From Brasenia schreberi (taxonomy: Eukaryota > Streptophyta > Magnoliopsida > Nymphaeales > Cabombaceae): DNA of 64,000 nt. The stretch covers positions 310,001 to 374,000 of the forward strand of contig JAYKKT010000047.1 in the NCBI GenBank assembly GCA_036023115.1, given 5' to 3'. Each line of letters opens with the position of its first letter. Positions within the stretch are counted from its first letter, which is position 1. Shown here piece after piece: positions 48,990 through 64,000 of the stretch. Both the position numbers and the translations under genes were made by a program. The notes beneath the pieces were generated by a model. It had not been told where the DNA came from and did not search any database. It saw only the letters and a program-made list of their open reading frames with translations.

Positions 48990-50085
48990 TCTCCCACTAG
49001 CGATATGAGCCGAATCATGATACAATGCTTACCTCCCACCATTTAGTAGCTTTTTCAATTGTATTTAAAGTGCAACTCCATGAGTTATTTTGTTATGCGG
49101 TTTCGTAATCAATACTCTTTTCCTACATAACAACTCAAGTTTGTGTTCTCACATAACTGAAAACCCTAAACATGTCTTAATATCATACTCATAACATGTT
49201 TAGTAAACAAGTCTTCACATATACCTTTCGTCAAGGAGTTTGCTATTATATCTTCCATAGAAAAGTAAGTGATAAATATTTTATTCTTTTGTACCATATC
49301 ATAAGCATAATAATATTTTACCATTATATGTTTACTCCTTGAGCTATTAGCTCATTCTTTATAAGGGTTATGCAGTGTTGTCATATAATGGACTCGTTGC
49401 AACCATTATGCAAGTAGTATACTCAACCACTTATGTATGCAAATACTACACAACTATATTTCTTGTTCCAAATAAAAATATTTCATGAGAGGTTGATTTG
49501 TTGTCATCTTTATACCCATCAAAGTCAATATCTCGTTATTTAGGAAATTCTAATTCATATGTATGATAGCATAATTTTAAATCCTTGTTCCTTTTAGATA
49601 TCTCAAAATCCTCTTTGCAATAACTAAATGTTGACAACCAAGATTACTCTCATATCTACTCACGAGACCAACAACAAAACTAATATCAAGTCTTATACAC
49701 AACATAGCATACTTTAAGCTTTCAACACATAAAGAATATTCAGTTTTTCTTATACAGCATTTGGAAAATCAACTTTACTAAGCTTGACCCCTTTGGGAAC
49801 AAGTATGCAAGCATATATAATCAATATACATCTCTTGACTTAGACATATTAGTGTAAATGCTCTATCACGGTTATTCTTTACACTCAAGATATAGGATGT
49901 CTCTCCCATATCTTTCATTTTGAGCTTGAAACTTAATCATAACTTTGTCTTAACAATCACATTATTGTCATTATGAGTTAACAAGATGTCATTTATATAT
50001 AATAATAAGATGACAAAGGGGCTCCCACTATTCTTAACATAGACAGTGATCTAACTGATTTGCCACAAATCCAAGCTCACTCACA
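48990..50085 (-). mobile_element. Copia family B, copy 3: RT/RNase H fragment
   Basis: The minus-strand copia 3' part aligns along its length with 34118-35000, for example the blocks around 'aactaaatgttg', 'atataggatgtctctcc' and 'gatctaactgatttgc'. The catalytic motif reads YINDI at 49983-49997, the same Asp-to-Asn form as in copy 2. Homology stops near 50085, so the 5' two thirds are missing. Confidence 0.75.
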
Positions 50086-51140
50086 GGGAGCTAGAGCTCT
50101 TGTGGCTATCGTATCAACCCAGAAACCCTCCAAGTTAATTCACATTAAGAAAATTTATGAATTTGCATATAAGTACATTGCATATATGCCATATATGGTG
50201 TACATTTACATAAAATAGATATGTTCTACAATTTAAAATATGGATTGACATTAAAATATAAAGCCATGTCCTAGGTAAAAGAGCATGCAATATGGATTCG
50301 ACTCGGCAATGCTGATACAAAGTTCATCTTTTATGCCTCATGTGTTTTGAGCTAAATGCTGATGTGACACAAGATTAAGCTCAAACAGTGATCTAGAATG
50401 ATAAGGTCAGTGTAACTGATTCACTTAGCGTGCAGAAGGAGGCTTGGTTTTGGGCGTGTATGCCTTAAGTAGTTTTTTCATTCTTTAAAGGGAGAAATCT
50501 GCTAATAAAAGCGAAAAGATCGTGTGAGCAGAAGGTAATGAGAAAAGAAATTAGGAGTCTTCCTGGGAATATATTACTTAAAGGAGCAGTTTATGGTAAA
50601 TGATCGGACTCAAGTATGAATGTTTATGGGGCAAGGCGGAGTCAGGGATGAAAGTTCTTGTTTTCATTCCTGTCTCCATCCTCACGATGGGGATCAAGAA
50701 GGCTCCTATTTTTGCTCGTACAGGAACCCATAAGAAGAAAGAATAACAGTTAAACAATTGATTTTTTACATCAGAAATGAAACTCTCTAATTTATGTAAA
50801 ACACATTCAAATTCGAGCTTACGAATAAATGTGTAGGATAAACTCTGAGGTCACACTTTTTTTTATTTATCATTTCGTATAATTTGTCTTTGTAGAACGA
50901 ATGAAAATGGATTCGTACGTGAAAAACCTGCTACTCCCGTCACCGTTTCGATGTCATATCCCCGTCCTCCGTTCTCACTCCCCGACACATCCCTAGACCC
51001 CAAGAAGAGAACCTGTTGGATTCATCGTTATTTTCATTATTCCCGTTATCTGCCGCCTTTGTAAACCTCGCCCCCCAAAATCAAGGATATTCTCCATTTG
51101 TTTTTTTGCTCCCTCCTTTTTCTCTGATCGTTGGATAGCG
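50086..51140. other. Intergenic and promoter region of the six-exon gene
   Basis: A small repeat relative at 50355-50455 includes CTTAGCGTG and GGAGGCTTGGTTTTGGG. No TATA box is obvious before 51141, so the downstream gene may have a TATA-less promoter. The 150 bases before the ATG are C/T-rich, as in many plant leaders. Confidence 0.4.
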
Positions 51141-60497
<9,357 letters not shown>

Positions 60498-61174
60498 AAT
60501 TGTTGACAATTGTTGAATAGAAAGCATTCATAGTTAAAATTTCTTATGTGAACTTGATTGCTCGCTTTGAAGGAAACAAAATTCGAGCTTCTGAAATCTT
60601 CGGTCTGTTCTCCAATAGAATTTTGACAGCTAACCTGTAGAAGGATGTGTCTGATCTCACCCAGTTGCGTCACTATAGGAGGATGGGCATTGCCATGCCT
60701 TCTTCATACCAAGTAGGTCCTGTTTTATGGTTTCACTTTGAGTGGTACTTTCTTGTGACAGAGAACATTTGATGCACTCCTCTACTTTTAACCAGCCTTC
60801 ATTAATTTTGTATAGCATCTGCATCAATGTCCATCTTGAAATATCGATCCTAGATAATCAAAACCGTGTTGTATAGAATGTATTATAGTTTCACAGGAAT
60901 TTCATGTCCATCGTACTAAGCTTGCATTTTCATGTCTTTGTTTCGTTATCTTGAAAACCCTTAGCTTCTAGGAATTCTATAGTCACGTTAACCATTGAAT
61001 AGCCTCATCTTATTCACCAATATTATGTTGCACCAAGTTATTGCATTCTGAATGTACATATATTCAACTTTGAAAAAGATTAGTGATGCAGGAGCGACTG
61101 AATGCTTCAATATTAAAGTCATCTTACATCGACGGCCTGAATTGAGCCAATAAGTTGTTAGAGGTGAATAAATG
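60498..61174. other. 3' flank of the six-exon gene
   Basis: Probably 3' UTR at first, then intergenic. No further gene recognised. Confidence 0.4.
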
Positions 61175-61490
61175 AAGCATGTGCAACACAAGGTATCTCT
61201 GTTGGTATTATGGATAATCCATATAGTGTTGGTCGGTGGCGGATCTGTTCATGGGAAACAAGCGGTCCGAATTTTCTCAAAATTTATCTCCTACCTGAAA
61301 ATTTTCTCAAAATTTAGGTCCACCACTGACGGTGGTGAACAAGACGAGGGAACAAATGAATATGAAACTTCAGCACTTTAGCTGAAGAATTCGGACCGCT
61401 TGTTTCGCTTGAACAGATCCGCCGCTGACGAACACTATATTGGATCATTGATTATTCATTGCGTAGAGATACCCTCTGTTGCACATGCTT
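61175..61490. repeat. Large imperfect inverted repeat (fold-back)
   Basis: The left arm is 61175-61273 and the right arm 61388-61490, with a 114-base spacer. Blocks shared with the reverse complement are AAGCATGTGCAACA, GGTATCTCT, ATATAGTGTT, CGGATCTGTTCA and GAAACAAGCGGTCCGAATT. I judge about 80% identity, with most differences in the middle. The spacer holds 'aaaattttctcaaaattta' style repeats. The arms include GTGGCGGATC, which resembles repeat edges at 23690 and 43460. It could be a fold-back or MITE-type element. Confidence 0.85.
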
Positions 61491-61889
61491 TTCGGTTCCT
61501 CCCTTGTACATTTCCTTTTTAAAGTTGAACAAAATCAATAATCCTTCTTCAATTTTCTCTGAAGAATATTCATCAGCATCGTAAGCTCCTACTAGCAACT
61601 TTGAGACATTTACGTACCTATCCTGTCTGCATTTTGCTCTGAAAGGAACAAATGCATAAGATTAAGGGAGATGGAGGAGCATATTTTTGTTATTAACTTG
61701 ATGATTTCACATACAATTTACAATACTCCCCTTAGTAAACACTATCCCCTGTGTACAAGACCACAGCAGCTTCTTTTTTGCCACTATTATGGCCACAATA
61801 AATTCTGAACACGCCAACCCGAGCTACATAAAATGCGTCGGTGCAACCGTTGAGTACAAAAAATACCTAAGTGTTTGGTTCTTTCAGAT
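61491..61889. other. Intergenic and 3' UTR of the kinase gene
   Basis: The right part should be 3' UTR of the minus-strand Raf-like kinase. No other gene recognised. Confidence 0.45.
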
Positions 61890-62022
61890 TTATGGAGTAG
61901 AATTTGCAGAGACCTGCGGCAGAAGCGAGCTCTCGGAGTCTTGCTGATTCGGTACAACCAGGTGCTGCAGCGAATGGAGCACTGCTGTGAGCTGAGCAAA
62001 TGAAGGCCGCAGATTTGGATCA
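61890..62022 (-). CDS. Last exon of a Raf-like MAPKKK (CTR1/EDR1-type), partial gene
   Basis: On the minus strand the exon opens after TTTCAATGCAG at the acceptor and encodes 43 residues plus TAA. It begins DPNLRPSFAQLTAVLHSLQH, which is the last helix region of the kinase domain with its invariant Arg. It ends SSLLPQVSANSTP, a C-terminal tail I know from CTR1/EDR1-related kinases in plants. These enzymes are Ser/Thr kinases at the head of MAP-kinase-type cascades. The rest of the gene must lie beyond 64000: no other kinase exon is visible from 62023 to the window end, and that intron contains LINE copy 3. The exon has no damage. A truncated pseudogene cannot be excluded from this window alone. 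Confidence 0.8.
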
Positions 62023-62264
62023 CTGCATTGAAAGTGAAAGTGACGGATCACAAAGAATGACAAACAGAGTGTCAGAACAAGACCTATTTGCATTTTCTCG
62101 ATGTGTTACATTATCTTTCTCAATATTGTCAAAGCCGTGAACTGAAGAAGCCCCTCCTATAGTGCATCCACAGGACACATGCACACAAGACGCCACCACA
62201 TTCGGTCATTATTTTCATATTACTTTACTCGCTTTGTTATTTTTTATCTGATAGGTACACCTTA

Positions 62265-62279
62265 TATATATATATATAT
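62265..62279. repeat. Short TA microsatellite before LINE copy 3
   Basis: Seven to eight TA units directly upstream of the LINE sequence, which may mark the insertion point. Confidence 0.85.
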
Positions 62280-62284
62280 GAAAC

Positions 62285-63930
62285 AAGAAGAATGACAAAA
62301 GATGTGTTACGCGAATCTAAGGAAGCCGTACCAACACAAAAAGAAGCTTGGTAGTAGAGTCAAGTGGTGCAAGATAAAATAAGGTAAAGAAGGCATGTTA
62401 CAAATTGCATTAGCCAAAAATACTAGTTAAACTTACGATCCTTATAAGAAAGCAAAGAAAGAAGCGAAAAAGGTTGTTAGTGAAGCAAAAGACAAAATTT
62501 GAGGATAGAAAAGTAAAAGAGATATTTTTAGGATAGGTAAGGAGATAAGAAAACTAAGAATCTTACTTTTGTTAGATATATCAAAGATGAGGATGAGAAA
62601 ATTCTAGTGACAGATAATGATATAAAAATAGGTAAACAGTTATTTCTATAATTTTTTTAACAAAAACACATATGTCAATATTAGTTTAAGAGAGTTAACC
62701 AAAACAAAAAAGTATATAAACCATAATTTCTACCGATGTATCCAAAACAATGAAGTCAAATAAGCTCTTACACATATGAAGATTGATAAATTTGTTGAAA
62801 AAACAGATGGGGCTCACTTGCTCACAAGACTATTTAATGAAATATGAAGAACTCAAAAGATGCCTGAAGAATGGAGAGTGAGTACACTTATACCCATATA
62901 CAAGAACAAGGAAGACATTCAGAATTGTACGAATTATCGAAATATCAAGTTAACGAGTCATACTATGGAATTATGGGAAAGAATTATCGAACGATTAAGA
63001 AGATGTCTTATAGAACATTTTAGAGTAAAAAAGAACCTTCACATGTTATTTATTGATCTAGAAAAAGCTTACAATAGGGTGCAAAGAGATTCTTTAAGAA
63101 CTTTAGAAAAAAGAATATTCCATTGACATATATAAATCTTATAAGAGACGTGTATGATGACTCATGAAGTTAAGATGAAGTATCATGATGTATGTTATTT
63201 AGAGATGATATTGTGCTAGTGGATGAGTCTAAAAAAAAATTATTGGAACTATGAAGAGAAACATTAGAAAGTAAAAGCTTCTAACTTATTAAAACAAAGA
63301 CAGAATATATAGAATGTAAGTTTGATCATTTGGTTACTTCAGAGGATATTGCATCTCTCACAAAGAAAGTTTTAAATACCTAGGTTCAATTTTTCAAGTG
63401 ATGGAAAAATTAATGGAGATTTATGCATAGAATTAATGCATGTTGGTTAAAATGAAGAGAGGCATATGTGGCAAGAAGATACCATAGTAAATATTATAGA
63501 ACAACAATTATACCTGCCATGTTTTACGGTTATGAGTGTTGGGCAACTAATCATCGACATGTACAAAAGATGTTCATGGCAGAAATGAAGATGTTGAGAT
63601 GGATGAGTGGTAACACAAGAAAAGACCGTATACATGATGAGGCTATTAGAAACAAATTGAGAGTAACACCAAATGAGGAAAAATCATTTAAAATAGTTTG
63701 GATACGTAGAAAGATGACCAAAGAAAGCTCCTGTAAAAAGTTATGAAAAACTAGATTGTGAAAATATTAAAAGAGGATGTGGAAGACTACAAAAGTGTTG
63801 GAAGAAAACAATAAAGCATGACTTAACATATGTTGAGTTAATAGTTAACATTGCACATAATCGAACTCTACCGAAACAAAGAATCCATGTGGCTGACACC
63901 ATCTAATATGGGAAAAGGCTTAGTTGTTGT
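62285..63930 (+). mobile_element. RTE-clade LINE, copy 3, 5'-truncated
   Basis: Begins near 'gaatgacaaaagatgtgtta', which corresponds to about 3060 in copy 1, so the endonuclease is absent. RT landmarks include MPEEWRVSTLIPIYKNK (62860) and LFIDLEKAYNRVQR (about 63047). The catalytic motif is FRDD at 63198-63209. The C-terminal part reads FYGYECWATNHRHVQKM and MSGNTRKDRIHDEAIRN (63520-63660). It ends in a CCATCTAATATGGGAAAAG-like block and TTGTTGTTT. Many small deletions are present. It lies antisense to the kinase gene, inside its last visible intron. No clear target duplication was found. Confidence 0.88.
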
Positions 63931-64000
63931 TTAGCCCATTTGATCCAAGATGCATGAACTAGATGCATGTCTGAAGTCGAATGGATCTGATAAGCTACAT
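63931..64000. other. Window end, no feature recognised
   Basis: Probably still intron of the minus-strand kinase gene. Confidence 0.3.

Overview
This is nuclear DNA of a flowering plant. The evidence is a set of spliced genes with GT-AG introns, plant-specific families (an FCS-like zinc finger protein, a DUF1677 protein, a Raf-like MAPKKK tail, a CDC73-like pseudogene), AT-rich intergenic DNA full of CT/GA and TA microsatellites, and many Ty1-copia, Ty3-gypsy and RTE-type LINE elements. No species can be named from the sequence alone. More than half of the window is transposon-derived or featureless.

Layout. 1-8088: a decayed minus-strand Ty1-copia element (family A) split by a plus-strand RTE LINE (copy 1, 2009-5051) that carries an exact 17-bp target duplication. 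8440-10740: a non-processed CDC73-like pseudogene. 12009-12545: an intact intronless GNAT acetyltransferase gene. 12546-21336: intergenic DNA with microsatellites, a tRNA-like SINE head and a tandem duplication carrying a TA tract. 21337-23292: an intact two-exon FLZ-domain gene with a probable 5'UTR intron. 26090-33908: a minus-strand chromovirus-like Ty3-gypsy element with long, very similar LTRs but no primer binding site or gag start. 34118-39010: a minus-strand copia element (family B) with a readable 5' LTR and tRNA-Met primer site. 45363-46255: a DUF1677 gene whose TATA box lies directly behind a (CT)56 tract. 48620-50085: a second family B copia piece. 51141-60497: a six-exon gene for a conserved plant protein of unknown function; its introns hold a copia LTR-gag fragment, a near full-length RTE LINE (copy 2) and a (CT)46(CA)10 tract. 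61175-61490: a large inverted repeat. 61890-62022: the last exon of a Raf-like protein kinase gene on the minus strand, whose last visible intron holds RTE LINE copy 3.

The host genes show no functional linkage to one another. They are single eukaryotic transcription units on both strands, and the six-exon gene and the kinase gene converge. The clearest story is transposon dynamics: nested insertion, three related LINE copies with different states of the RT catalytic motif, a shared Asp-to-Asn change in two copies of one copia family, and a gypsy element with young LTRs but a damaged interior. I did not find a convincing new defence or biosynthetic system. The most unusual items are the palindromic LTR terminus with its extra copy, the LTR-to-gag junction, the microsatellite-filled short intron and the fold-back repeat.
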